From: Kiritimatiellia bacterium
GTDB lineage: Bacteria > Verrucomicrobiota > Kiritimatiellia > UBA8416 > JABMPJ01
Direction: 5' to 3'
DNA length: 16,404 nt
Assembly: GCA_029939545.1 (NCBI GenBank)
Contig: JAOZSS010000038.1
Location: 1-16,404 of the forward strand
The position numbers and the translations under genes are program-made. Positions within the stretch are counted from its first letter, which is position 1, and every line of letters begins with the position of its first letter. Shown piece by piece: positions 1-6,977 of this stretch. The notes under the pieces are model-generated. The model ran no database searches. It was not told the origin of the DNA and worked only from the letters and a program-made list of their open reading frames with translations.

Positions 1-321
1 GCTGCGCCGCCAAAAGGCATGGAAATACAGCGCTTCCTCCGGAATCTCTTCCAGGATCGTCCGCAAAACACTTCCGTTGCGCCAGATTCTCACGGCTCCC
101 TCAGCCATAAACAGGGCCAAGGATCCATCCTGCTGCAACGTCATGCCTCCCACGGGCGTGCCGATTTCAAAGGGGGTCGTCTCACCGCGTTCAAACGGCT
201 TTCGAAAGAGAAGTCCTTTGGGGATGTCGAGCCAGTAAAGGCACTGCTCATCCGGATGCCACAGGGGCCCCTCCCCCGTATGACAGGCCTGTCGGACGAG
301 AACGGCTGGCTCAGGCGTCAT
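1..321 (-). CDS. SMP-30/gluconolactonase/LRE-like protein, N-terminal part (runs off the left edge)
   Basis: An open frame of 107 codons starts at the ATG at 321-319 and runs without a stop to base 1, so only the N-terminus is visible. Residues 16-32 read GEGPLWHPDEQCLYWLD, the opening signature of the SMP-30/gluconolactonase beta-propeller family. The Glu in GEGP (E17) matches the family's divalent-metal ligand. A second blade-like segment follows (TPVGGMTLQQDGSLALF, then VRIWRNG). Family members usually hydrolyse sugar lactones or related esters; the substrate here cannot be told. The start overlaps the stop of the upstream secreted-protein gene as ATGA, with no clear Shine-Dalgarno, so translation is probably coupled. 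The family's usual RFND motif after the 'EEIPEE' segment is not visible; the last 12 residues (ALYFHAFWRRS region) look atypical and may reflect divergence or a sequence problem at the edge. Confidence 0.82.
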   Translation of the reverse strand, partial: MTPEPAVLVRQACHTGEGPLWHPDEQCLYWLDIPKGLLFRKPFERGETTPFEIGTPVGGMTLQQDGSLALFMAEGAVRIWRNGSVLRTILEEIPEEALYFHAFWRRS

Positions 322-1874
322 GGCAGTTCGTGGCCCGGTATGCTGCAGGTCGGATTGCTTCCCATGGCATTCAATTCGTAGACCCCGCCCTTGGGACAGG
401 TGGGAACCGCACCGCCCATGATGAACCCGCACACACCGGTCACATCGGCCGCGTCACCATCGCTCTTCGTCTGTTCGAGTGCCCACTGCGCCTTGGCGGC
501 ACCGATCTGGCGCAGGTTGTTGATGCAGGCATGCTTCTGCGATGTCTCGCGCGCCTTCATGAACGAAGGTATGGCAATTGCCGCCATCATACCGACCGGG
601 GCAATGGCCATCGATGCAACCAACTGCTGTCCACTTGATGCCGTGGTGCCGGATGCCCGCACGCCGCTCTTGTAGTTCATCATGGTAATGGCGCAACTGT
701 AGTGCTGCTGCCGGTTGAGCAGGCGCTGAACAAGGTCACGCGAAGCGTGGTCATGCGCGCCTGTCGCGGGGGCCATTGCGAGCGCCGACTGCTGGATATT
801 GCGCATGACCTCACCAAACCGGTCGCTGATATAGGCAATGCCGTTGTGCTTCACCGCCTGTCCCGCGAAAGCCACCTTGTAGCTTTCCCGGGCAAGCAAG
901 CCGCCCCTGTTGACATAAGCCTTGATAGCATCCGTGACCGCTTGCGTCATGGTGCCCACGAGCAGAAATCCATCGTGTTGCGCGAGCGTGAGTTGTACCG
1001 GCACCACCGGCACCGGCATATTGAGCGAGTAGACCGTTGTGCCTTCCACTTGCGATTCGGTTAGCGGCATACCGGTGGCCGTCACCTGCTGCTTCACCAG
1101 CGACATGATTGAGTCATCCTTGACCTTGATGGCGAAAAGCATCGATGGAGCAGGAATAGAGAGTGCCTCCGTTCCTGCCGGCACCATGATGTTCGCTTCA
1201 CGCGAGAACTGGACGCCGAATGCACTGTCGGCATCGATCGATCCCACCAGGTCATCGACTGATGACCCCAGCATGGCCGTCGCGCCCGCCACGCTCCGGG
1301 CAAACTGCGAGGCAGCCTCCGGCGGCGCAACCTGCGCCACAGCATCCTGGATCAACGCCCAGAGCTGCTTGATATCTGCCGTTCCCGCACGCGCCATCTC
1401 GGTATCCGCCGGCATGAAGCGCAAGCTGCGCAGCTCGCGTGGCGCCCCGCCGACACACGCCCGCCACAGCGGCAAGACAGCCGCCTCGGCATCACGGCTA
1501 ACAAAGGTCTTAACGACATTCAGTCCGTCCGCACGCGGCACACTGCTCATGCCCACGGCATTGATCGCGTAGAATCCGTTCCTTTTCAGGAAGGCATGGA
1601 GCTTCTCTACCGTCTGCTTCGCCTGCTGAGCCTTCTCATCGTCGCCCGTGGCGGTCGAAGCAATCTCCACCAGGTCCGCCATAGACCGCTCGATCAGCCC
1701 ATCAACATTCGCCACAATCATCAGGTCGCCGCCCTGGTCCAGCCGCGACGCCACCGCCGTGTACGCCTGCCGCACCGCCTCCGGATCGCGGGGTGACTCC
1801 GCGGCCATTCCGCACAACGCGCCCCCCGACACCATCACGCCGACAGCAACCAACAACTTGCAGGACCCTCTCAT
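318..1874 (-). CDS. Secreted protein with C-terminal pseudopilin-like tail, function unknown
   Basis: The 518-aa product begins with a Sec signal peptide (MRGSCKLLVAVGVMVSGGALC, likely cut near residues 22-26). A body of about 390 residues follows that I do not recognise. It is rich in Ala, Val and Met and has alternating hydrophobic stretches (for example ILVGTMTQAVTDAIKAY-like segments), giving the look of a repetitive exported domain. The last 97 residues (422-518) are different: a hydrophobic helix (GMMAAIAIPSF, from 428) runs into KARETSQKHACINNLRQIGAAKAQWALE and a Cys-containing GGAVPTCPKGGVYEL...PTCSIPGHELP end. This block is typical of type II secretion/type IV pilin-like proteins of PVC bacteria. 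The prepilin leader and cleavage motif (GFTLIE type) that should precede the helix is absent. The start is supported by AAGGAAGGAG 6 nt upstream of the ATG. The gene overlaps the SMP-30-like gene by 4 nt, so the two are probably one operon. A tethered exported protein is an inference. Confidence 0.85.
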   Translation of the reverse strand: MRGSCKLLVAVGVMVSGGALCGMAAESPRDPEAVRQAYTAVASRLDQGGDLMIVANVDGLIERSMADLVEIASTATGDDEKAQQAKQTVEKLHAFLKRNGFYAINAVGMSSVPRADGLNVVKTFVSRDAEAAVLPLWRACVGGAPRELRSLRFMPADTEMARAGTADIKQLWALIQDAVAQVAPPEAASQFARSVAGATAMLGSSVDDLVGSIDADSAFGVQFSREANIMVPAGTEALSIPAPSMLFAIKVKDDSIMSLVKQQVTATGMPLTESQVEGTTVYSLNMPVPVVPVQLTLAQHDGFLLVGTMTQAVTDAIKAYVNRGGLLARESYKVAFAGQAVKHNGIAYISDRFGEVMRNIQQSALAMAPATGAHDHASRDLVQRLLNRQQHYSCAITMMNYKSGVRASGTTASSGQQLVASMAIAPVGMMAAIAIPSFMKARETSQKHACINNLRQIGAAKAQWALEQTKSDGDAADVTGVCGFIMGGAVPTCPKGGVYELNAMGSNPTCSIPGHELP

Positions 1875-2022
1875 GCTCCGCTCCTTCCTTCTTTAGTAAC
1901 CGCAAAGGTAACATTGCACGCACGCGTATACGCGTCAAGCCCACGCCGCGTTTGTAGGTTTGCCCCTTCGGGTGCTGTGCTGTTATGCTATGCGCTCACC
2001 ATAACAAGGAAAGACCGACACC
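1875..2022. promoter_or_regulatory. Divergent intergenic region with a 14-bp perfect palindrome
   Basis: These 148 nt lie between two divergently transcribed genes and must hold promoters for both. The perfect palindrome acgcgtatacgcgt lies at 1922-1935. On the minus strand it directly follows and overlaps a TTGACG box (1933-1938) that could serve as the -35 of the secreted-protein gene; the matching -10 (AATGTT, 1910-1915, 17-nt spacer) is poor. The palindrome is well placed to be an operator, but its role is inferred only from position and symmetry. Confidence 0.4.
1960..1989 (+). promoter_or_regulatory. Putative sigma70-type promoter of the glycosyltransferase operon
   Basis: TTGCCC (1960-1965) is separated by 18 nt from TATGCT (1984-1989), which is preceded by TG in the extended -10 position (1981-1982). 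Each hexamer matches four of six consensus bases. The ATG lies 33 nt downstream, preceded by AAGGAAAG (2006-2013) as ribosome binding site. Confidence 0.35.
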
Positions 2023-3801
2023 ATGGCTCTAGATCTTAAGCAGCGCTACGAAAAACTACAGACCGAGATGGCTGCGGCCCATATCGAGGACTGGAATGAT
2101 ATCTCCGCCTTCCTCGATCAGCACGCATCGGGTGCCAGCGCACCGGAATCGACACACGGCGATCATGTTGCCTTCCACGCCTTGACCGCCAAAGGGGTCG
2201 CCTTCTACACCTTTGACTACGGAATCGACGGCGTTTCCATTGAGATTACGAAATACGCTCAGTGCCTCGAACATCTGCTGGGGCCGACAGCGGGAGATAA
2301 CGGTGTACCCCTGCACTTCATTGGCGGCGACTTTCATGACAAGGCGGACATCGTTCTCAAGCCCGAGTGGCACCGCTTCCGTATTGACGGCATGAACGGG
2401 TGGTCGAAATGGGATGAGGGCAAGTGGTTCTCAAAGCTCTACTACGAAGATATGCCGGAAAACAGCGACAGCTCTCATGCCGTGGCGCAAGAGATCTGGC
2501 AACAGGCCGTAACCATTGCCACTGCGCTTGGCGGGTATCTTGCAACAAACGACATCTCGCTCATCATCCCCGTCAACATTCCTTCCAACCCCGGCAACCT
2601 GTCGGCCGAGTTAGCCCTTGTGATGGCCTCCGAGATCATGGGGCTCTACGTCATCAACTCCAACCATGACTTCTACTGGGAAGGCGGAAAGCCCGCATCA
2701 GAACGGCAGCCCGACGAGCCAAACGGGCCCCGCGACCATTTCTTCCGCAACATGGATAACAGCGCATTCTTCACCCTCTTTCAGAAACTCTACCCGTGGA
2801 ACGGTGACCGCTGGCTCCAGGTTAACATCAACTCCCCCCAGTCAGACACACTGGTTACCACATTCGGATTCGACCGTTCCCGTGTATTTGAACTCGGCAC
2901 CTCTATCAGCGATACGTTCTTCGATCACTTCACGCTTGAGGAGCAGAGGCACATCCGCCACAAGATGGCCTACATCCTATCCGACGGACACCCCACCATC
3001 CAGACCGTCGGCATCGACGAGCACTTGGCGACCCTGTCAGACTGGATGACCGGGCAGCATCCCGTCGTCTGTGGCGCCCGAAGCGGCCTCACCCTTGACC
3101 CCTCTCACGAAAAGACCATCTACTGTCTACAGCCCACGCGAGTCATTGCTCGCAAGCGCATCGAGAAGAACTTCGAGCTCATTCATGCCCTGATGGAGTT
3201 CCCGGAGTTCCGTAACACGTTCGAGAACGACCCTGACCGACAGCTTATCGTTCATATCAGCGGGCCCGTACCCATCGAACACCAAGCCGATCTGGAGACC
3301 GTCCTCACGGCCTACAAAACCGTTCTGAACTCGCTTCCCGAAGCGGTAGCCGACCGCATTTTCGTGGCCTTCTCCGTTGGCACCGAAGATCATCCAGCCT
3401 TGGCCGAAAACGGTCTGTCAAAGATGAACATCGAGGAGATCTATCGCCTTGCTACACTCATCCTCTTCCCGAGCGAGACAGAGGGCCGCGGCCTTCCTAT
3501 CGTGGAGTCGAGTGCGGGCGGGATCCCGATTGTCTGTAGTCGCTACTATCCCGAAGAGGTATTCGCGGAGGTAGTGGGTGAACACTTGCCTGAGGAAGAG
3601 CAGATTCTCTATATCCTCTTCCCCGAGGAAGCATTCCCAGCCGCCACGCTGAGTCAGCTTTCAAGAATCATGCTGGTGCCCGGCTCTTACCACCATTTCA
3701 AGGCGCACAACAAGAACGCGGTCCGACTCCGTTACAGCACGGGGATGGTGCAGCACAAATTCGACACATTCATCGAGACACTTGGAGAACACACAGCATG
3801 A
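2023..3801 (+). CDS. GT4-like GT-B fold glycosyltransferase with a long unusual N-terminal half
   Basis: The 592-aa protein is much longer than the common 350-420 aa of GT4 enzymes. Its C-terminal half has the family's hallmarks: PTRVIARKRIEKNFELIHAL (371-390), resembling the Arg/Lys nucleotide-phosphate binding segment, and the E-x7-E motif EGRGLPIVE (E487 and E495) followed by SSAGGIPIVCS, the sugar-nucleotide binding site. The N-terminal half carries acidic and aromatic blocks (GGDFHDKADIVLKPEWHRF, NSNHDFYWEGG) that would form the acceptor domain; I cannot name the acceptor. No signal peptide or membrane segment is seen, so a cytoplasmic enzyme is expected. AAGGAAAG 9 nt before the ATG supports the start. 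The stop overlaps the next gene's start (ATGA), so both glycosyltransferases are probably translated together. A role in a polysaccharide or compatible solute is possible but not shown. Confidence 0.85.
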   Translation: MALDLKQRYEKLQTEMAAAHIEDWNDISAFLDQHASGASAPESTHGDHVAFHALTAKGVAFYTFDYGIDGVSIEITKYAQCLEHLLGPTAGDNGVPLHFIGGDFHDKADIVLKPEWHRFRIDGMNGWSKWDEGKWFSKLYYEDMPENSDSSHAVAQEIWQQAVTIATALGGYLATNDISLIIPVNIPSNPGNLSAELALVMASEIMGLYVINSNHDFYWEGGKPASERQPDEPNGPRDHFFRNMDNSAFFTLFQKLYPWNGDRWLQVNINSPQSDTLVTTFGFDRSRVFELGTSISDTFFDHFTLEEQRHIRHKMAYILSDGHPTIQTVGIDEHLATLSDWMTGQHPVVCGARSGLTLDPSHEKTIYCLQPTRVIARKRIEKNFELIHALMEFPEFRNTFENDPDRQLIVHISGPVPIEHQADLETVLTAYKTVLNSLPEAVADRIFVAFSVGTEDHPALAENGLSKMNIEEIYRLATLILFPSETEGRGLPIVESSAGGIPIVCSRYYPEEVFAEVVGEHLPEEEQILYILFPEEAFPAATLSQLSRIMLVPGSYHHFKAHNKNAVRLRYSTGMVQHKFDTFIETLGEHTA

Positions 3802-4931
3802 GAATCGGTTTCATTGAGGACACACACCTACGCGGCGGAACCCAGATATGGGTCATCGAAGCCGCACGTGATTTCATTGCCAAGGGGGAAGACGTAGCCG
3901 TTATCGCTCCCGAGGGAAGCCCTGTCTCCACACTCTGCGCGGAAGCCGGTGCCACAGTCTACCCTTACGACTGGGACGATATCGTCAACAATCCGGACGT
4001 CTATCGAGCCGCCTGGACCGAAGGGCTCCGCGCGATGGACGTTGCCGTCTGCACGGTACATCCGCCGCGGGACGGTTTCCACTGCACCCTCTTTGCGGCG
4101 CAATGCATCAAGGCTGCCAGCCTTGAGACGATCCTCATGCCCAAGACCGGATCCATAGTGCCCTGGTATCTGCGCGAGTACTATCAGCCCGACCCCGCCG
4201 TCAGGACGCAAGTCATCTGCATCACGAGCTTCACACGAGACTACCTCATCGACGTATACAAGATCCCCGCCGAGAGCATCGACCTGGTCTATCAAGGCAC
4301 CGAGGTCAACCGGTTCACGTCTACGCCCGAGACGCGTGAAGATGCGTTTCGCCGCTATGCGCTACCCGATAACGCCGGTCCTGTTCTCGGATCGGTAGGC
4401 GCTCTGGAAAACCGCAAGGGACAGATCATCCTGCTTCAGGCCGTCAAGCGCCTGCTCGACGCCGACAAGCTCCCCGGCATCCACGTCATGTTTGTCGGCG
4501 AGGGTCCCGATCAGGCGATGCTCGAGGCCGTGACCAAGGTTTATGGGCTGGAGGATCACGTATCCTTCTTCCCGTTCACTGACGAGCCGAACTACGTCTT
4601 TGAACGTCTCGATATTCTCGCGCTTCCGAGCCTCTACAAAGAAGGACTACCCAACGTTCTCCTCGAAGCCATGTCCATGAAGCTGCCCGTCATTTCCACC
4701 AAGCTGGCCGGCATCCCGGAAGTGGTCGTACATGGCGAAACCGGCTATCTCACCGATCCCGGCAACATCGAGCAGTTCTCCGACGCCATCGAGACGGCTT
4801 GGCAGAGTCGTGACACCTGCGAGCAGATGGGCCAGAACGCGCGCAAGCTGATGGAAGAGAAGATGGACAAGAAGCACCAGTTCGACGCCTTCCGCGACTG
4901 CTTCCGAAAAACCCTCGAACGCCATCGCTAG
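3798..4931 (+). CDS. GT4 family glycosyltransferase
   Basis: This 377-aa protein is a standard-length GT-B enzyme that transfers sugar from a nucleotide donor. The N-terminal Rossmann domain opens with MRIGFIEDTHLRGGTQIWV, where the GGTQ turn resembles the acceptor-side glycine loop of GT4 proteins. The C-terminal domain has GSVGALENRKGQIILLQAV, HVMFVGEGPDQAML and the E-x7-E motif EGLPNVLLE (E282 and E290), followed by AMSMKLPVISTKLAGIPEVV. There are no membrane segments. It overlaps the preceding glycosyltransferase by 4 nt, which argues for coupled translation and a shared pathway in which the two enzymes add successive sugars. The donor and acceptor cannot be read from the sequence, and no other sugar-pathway gene is adjacent. 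I see no clear terminator after the stop. Confidence 0.92.
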   Translation: MRIGFIEDTHLRGGTQIWVIEAARDFIAKGEDVAVIAPEGSPVSTLCAEAGATVYPYDWDDIVNNPDVYRAAWTEGLRAMDVAVCTVHPPRDGFHCTLFAAQCIKAASLETILMPKTGSIVPWYLREYYQPDPAVRTQVICITSFTRDYLIDVYKIPAESIDLVYQGTEVNRFTSTPETREDAFRRYALPDNAGPVLGSVGALENRKGQIILLQAVKRLLDADKLPGIHVMFVGEGPDQAMLEAVTKVYGLEDHVSFFPFTDEPNYVFERLDILALPSLYKEGLPNVLLEAMSMKLPVISTKLAGIPEVVVHGETGYLTDPGNIEQFSDAIETAWQSRDTCEQMGQNARKLMEEKMDKKHQFDAFRDCFRKTLERHR

Positions 4932-5136
4932 GCTTTCTGCGCTTGGCACTACCCCTCTGCTTGAAGTACAGTGCCCGCCGGGGAAGGTTGGGGCCGGTCC
5001 TAAAATTAAGCCTTAGCGCTTGTTACAATTCCGGATGCACTCCTCGATTCTCGTCAGACAGAATGTGGCCCATGAAGACTTTCACCCGTGGTATTGGCAA
5101 TATACCGGAACGTGCGCGACGTTGATTTTCGCTCTT
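4932..5136. other. Intergenic stretch between glycosyltransferase operon and AbiE remnant
   Basis: These 205 nt separate convergent genes. I see no convincing Rho-independent terminator. A minus-strand frame at 5054-5287 continues out of the truncated toxin region (ending ...TGESLHGPHSV). It may be a leftover coding fragment from whatever replaced the toxin's 3' end, but I do not recognise it. Confidence 0.4.
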
Positions 5137-5730
5137 CTATGAGATGAATGCCAGCCGCCTGCACCCACGGCGTGCCATGGTGGGCAGTGATGGCATCCGG
5201 CTTCGAGCGCGAACTACGCCGGGACAAGGTGGGCAGGGCGGGAAGATCAGTGGGCGGGGCGACAAGTTGCGGTGGCCCGTATACCATCGCGATGTGGCAG
5301 AAAACTCCCTGTCAAGAAACCCCGCGACGCTGAAGTGTTCCCGAGTGTTGATTTCGACCTTAAGCTTCAGCGGCACAACGGACGGCCCCGTTGACTCGAT
5401 GCGGTAGATCAGATTGGCAACGCCCGGACCACGTTTCCGTGATGGTTTTCCCAGCCACGGGTTCAGCACTTTCTGAACGCCATCGTAAATGGGGCCTATG
5501 GGTCCAGCCTGCACCTGAACGAGATCGATATCTTCGGAGTACCGCTGCGGAGGCTGAAGATAGAGCTTATGCAGTGCAGTGCCGCCACGGAATGCCAGCT
5601 TCCCGCTTAGATCATCTTCAGAAAAGATATCGATCAGCGCACGTGTGAGCAGGAGATCCTGCTCGACCTGCTCGTCCCCTTGCCAGGGATGCGTCTGTCG
5701 CCATTCGAGAACTTCAGCCCGTGGTATCAC
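5137..5730 (-). pseudogene. AbiEii/AbiGii-type nucleotidyltransferase toxin, C-terminally truncated
   Basis: The first about 152 residues match the AbiEii nucleotidyltransferase toxins of type IV toxin-antitoxin systems. KLAFRGGTALHKLYL (44-58) and RYSEDIDLV (63-71) form the GG[ST]-x-DxD catalytic signature, and LKLKVEINTREHFSV (121-135) is the next conserved strand. The family normally continues past 'SRWYTG' into a motif with GTKLRALYQR and RDLFDLW, reaching roughly 230-300 residues. Here the frame after G152 (about base 5275) turns into a Pro/Arg-rich, non-homologous tail of 45 residues. The gene has therefore probably lost its 3' half by deletion or rearrangement, and the toxin is unlikely to work. 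Translation starts at a GTG that overlaps the antitoxin stop (GTGA), the usual abiE arrangement. Confidence 0.75.
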
Positions 5731-6527
5731 GATTCACCTTCGGGTTGGTCGTTCTCAATAATGTGCCACTTGTGACACACGCTCCCGCTGCGAGTCCCAA
5801 GTGATGAGTTCAGAACGGCCCGACAGGGGTGCTGGCAGGCGAGCCACGCAGCCATGTCGCTGGTGCACTCCGAGTATCCTGCTCGGTCGAGCAGCCATCC
5901 CAGTCGCTGCGCGTTTCCACGTACGGGTTCAATCTTGGCCGCGTCACAAAGAGCTGCCGCCTGGATCTTTTCTCCGAGCTCCACCAACACCGTGAGCGCA
6001 GCGTCCAGCCCTCCGATTGATCTACTGAAGCGTACGACATCAAGCGCCGTGAATTCCGGCGTGGAAACGGGGATTGAGCCCGTGTATCCCTGCCGTCTTT
6101 CGACCTGGGCCAGATCCATATGAGAATAGCGGAAGAATCGAATACGAAGGCCTCTTGCTCGAATAGGCTGGCGAGACACTGGAACCACAACCTGATATTC
6201 TTGTGGTCGTTGGTGTGCCGCACCATGCATTGCCGCTGCCGTCAGAACACCGGCGTAGTAGGGTTGTCCAATGTGCCGCATCAGCTCGTCGATGAACCAG
6301 TCAGTTGGCGGGGCACCACTGGATTCATACTCTACGGGGACAATCGCATAGAAGCCGCGCTGCACCTGACAGAGACGGTTGGCACGGACCAAGCGCTGAA
6401 GCGCCTTGGTCAATGCGTCTGGCCGACTCCCCAGGGCTTGGGATGCCTCAGCACGGGTGAAGCTGTACCGGGCCTCCCGCTGTAGCTCCTTTACAAACGC
6501 GGGCAGTCTCTCTGGTTTGGATTTCAT
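5727..6527 (-). CDS. AbiEi-like antitoxin / transcriptional regulator of an AbiE toxin-antitoxin pair
   Basis: With the ATG at 6527 the protein is 266 aa, typical for AbiEi. Residues about 20-62 (FTRAEASQALGSR...LVRANRLCQVQRGFYAIV) form the N-terminal winged helix that in characterised AbiEi proteins binds the operon's own promoter. Residues 87-117 (HIGQPYYAGVLTAAAMHGAAHQRPQEYQVVVP) match the AbiEi core, and a C-terminal domain follows. The frame is open for 80 more codons upstream, but those codons run through intergenic repeat DNA and have no family resemblance, so I chose the internal ATG even though it has no clear Shine-Dalgarno. The stop overlaps the truncated AbiEii toxin gene by 4 nt. 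With a broken partner it may survive as an orphan antitoxin or regulator; that is inference. Confidence 0.8.
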   Translation of the reverse strand: MKSKPERLPAFVKELQREARYSFTRAEASQALGSRPDALTKALQRLVRANRLCQVQRGFYAIVPVEYESSGAPPTDWFIDELMRHIGQPYYAGVLTAAAMHGAAHQRPQEYQVVVPVSRQPIRARGLRIRFFRYSHMDLAQVERRQGYTGSIPVSTPEFTALDVVRFSRSIGGLDAALTVLVELGEKIQAAALCDAAKIEPVRGNAQRLGWLLDRAGYSECTSDMAAWLACQHPCRAVLNSSLGTRSGSVCHKWHIIENDQPEGES

Positions 6528-6604
6528 GGTGTGCGGGTCGTCAGCGAAGCAGGGAAAGCCGGATGTCAGAGGTCGGAGAACGGAGGTCGGAACGAGAAAG
6601 ATTC

Positions 6605-6630
6605 CTCGCGCAAAGGCGCAGAGGCGCAAA
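6605..6630 (+). repeat. Single arm of the 'ctcgcgcaaag' intergenic repeat
   Basis: This 26-nt GC-rich unit begins ctcgcgcaaaggcgcag and matches, at 23 of 26 positions, the reverse complement of 10272-10297, where the same unit forms one side of a hairpin. Both copies are intergenic, so they belong to a dispersed repeat family. Confidence 0.7.
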
Positions 6631-6829
6631 GCAAGACAGATCGGGTTTTGGCTGAGGAGCAAGCTGACTTCCTTAGGCATGCTTATGATGGGATTGAGAA
6701 TTTTCGGGAAGCGATTGGGTTTCTGTTCTCGGCGTTCTTCCGGGGATTTGCGCATGTGGAGAAGCATTGGACGGGGTCGGGGTTGATTTCGACCCTTTCA
6801 CTCAGTATCTGGAAGGGGGAGATCCGAGC

Positions 6830-6858
6830 TTGGCACCCTCCACACCTTGGAGTAGTCT
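6830..6858 (+). promoter_or_regulatory. Putative promoter of the tRNA (and possibly the SPFH genes)
   Basis: TTGGCA (6830-6835, five of six -35 bases) is 17 nt from TAGTCT (6853-6858, a weak -10 with three of six bases). The tRNA begins 21 nt beyond. Spacing is ideal but the -10 is poor, so the call is tentative. Confidence 0.3.
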
Positions 6859-6878
6859 TCCTCTCTGGAATTGAAAAC

Positions 6879-6952
6879 GGGCCCATAGCTCAGTTGGTCA
6901 GAGCTGGGGACTCATAATCCCTAGGTCGCTGGTTCGAGTCCAGCTGGGCCCA
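6879..6952 (+). tRNA. tRNA with CAU anticodon, probably tRNA-Ile2 (lysidine-modified)
   Basis: A complete 74-nt cloverleaf can be drawn. The acceptor stem GGGCCCA pairs perfectly with TGGGCCC; the D stem is GCTC/GAGC; the anticodon stem GGGGA pairs with TCCCT (one G-T pair); the T arm is GCTGG TTCGAGT CCAGC; the discriminator base is A (6952). The anticodon loop CTCATAA gives CAT at 6913-6915. The 3' CCA is not encoded. A CAU anticodon fits elongator Met, initiator Met or Ile2. The acceptor pairs C4:G69 and C5:G68, which TilS uses to choose tRNA-Ile2 in E. coli, and the GGTCGCTGG variable/T-arm sequence both favour Ile2, which reads AUA after lysidine modification. It is not an initiator, because the anticodon stem lacks three consecutive G-C pairs next to the loop. 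The isotype is less certain than the tRNA itself. Confidence 0.93.
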
Positions 6953-6977
6953 CTCTAATGAAAGCGAGTGTTTTGTT

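Larger units (their letters stand above)
6528..6878. other. 351-nt gene-free stretch holding short repeats and the likely tRNA promoter
   Basis: No convincing gene lies between the antitoxin start and the tRNA. The stretch contains two copies of gaggtcgga 14 nt apart (6569-6577, 6583-6591) and one arm of the 'ctcgcgcaaag' repeat (6605-6630). Frames that cross it in both directions show no recognisable domain. Its right end should hold the tRNA promoter. Confidence 0.55.

Noticed and set aside
19..381. Plus-strand open frame of 120 codons at the left edge
   Set aside because: The minus strand encodes an SMP-30-like N-terminus here with a clear family signature, and the plus frame has none.
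1039..1572. Plus-strand open frame of 177 codons
   Set aside because: It is opposite the secreted-protein gene and has the Ser/Thr/Ala-rich composition typical of antisense frames in GC-rich DNA.
6599..6632. Short GC-rich repeats as a possible CRISPR remnant
   Set aside because: The units have no regular spacing and no spacers of constant length, and there are no cas genes nearby.
6528..6767. Extra 80 N-terminal codons on the AbiEi antitoxin
   Set aside because: They translate intergenic repeat DNA (ALRLCAFARGIF, SVLRPLTSG) and no AbiEi protein I know has such an extension.
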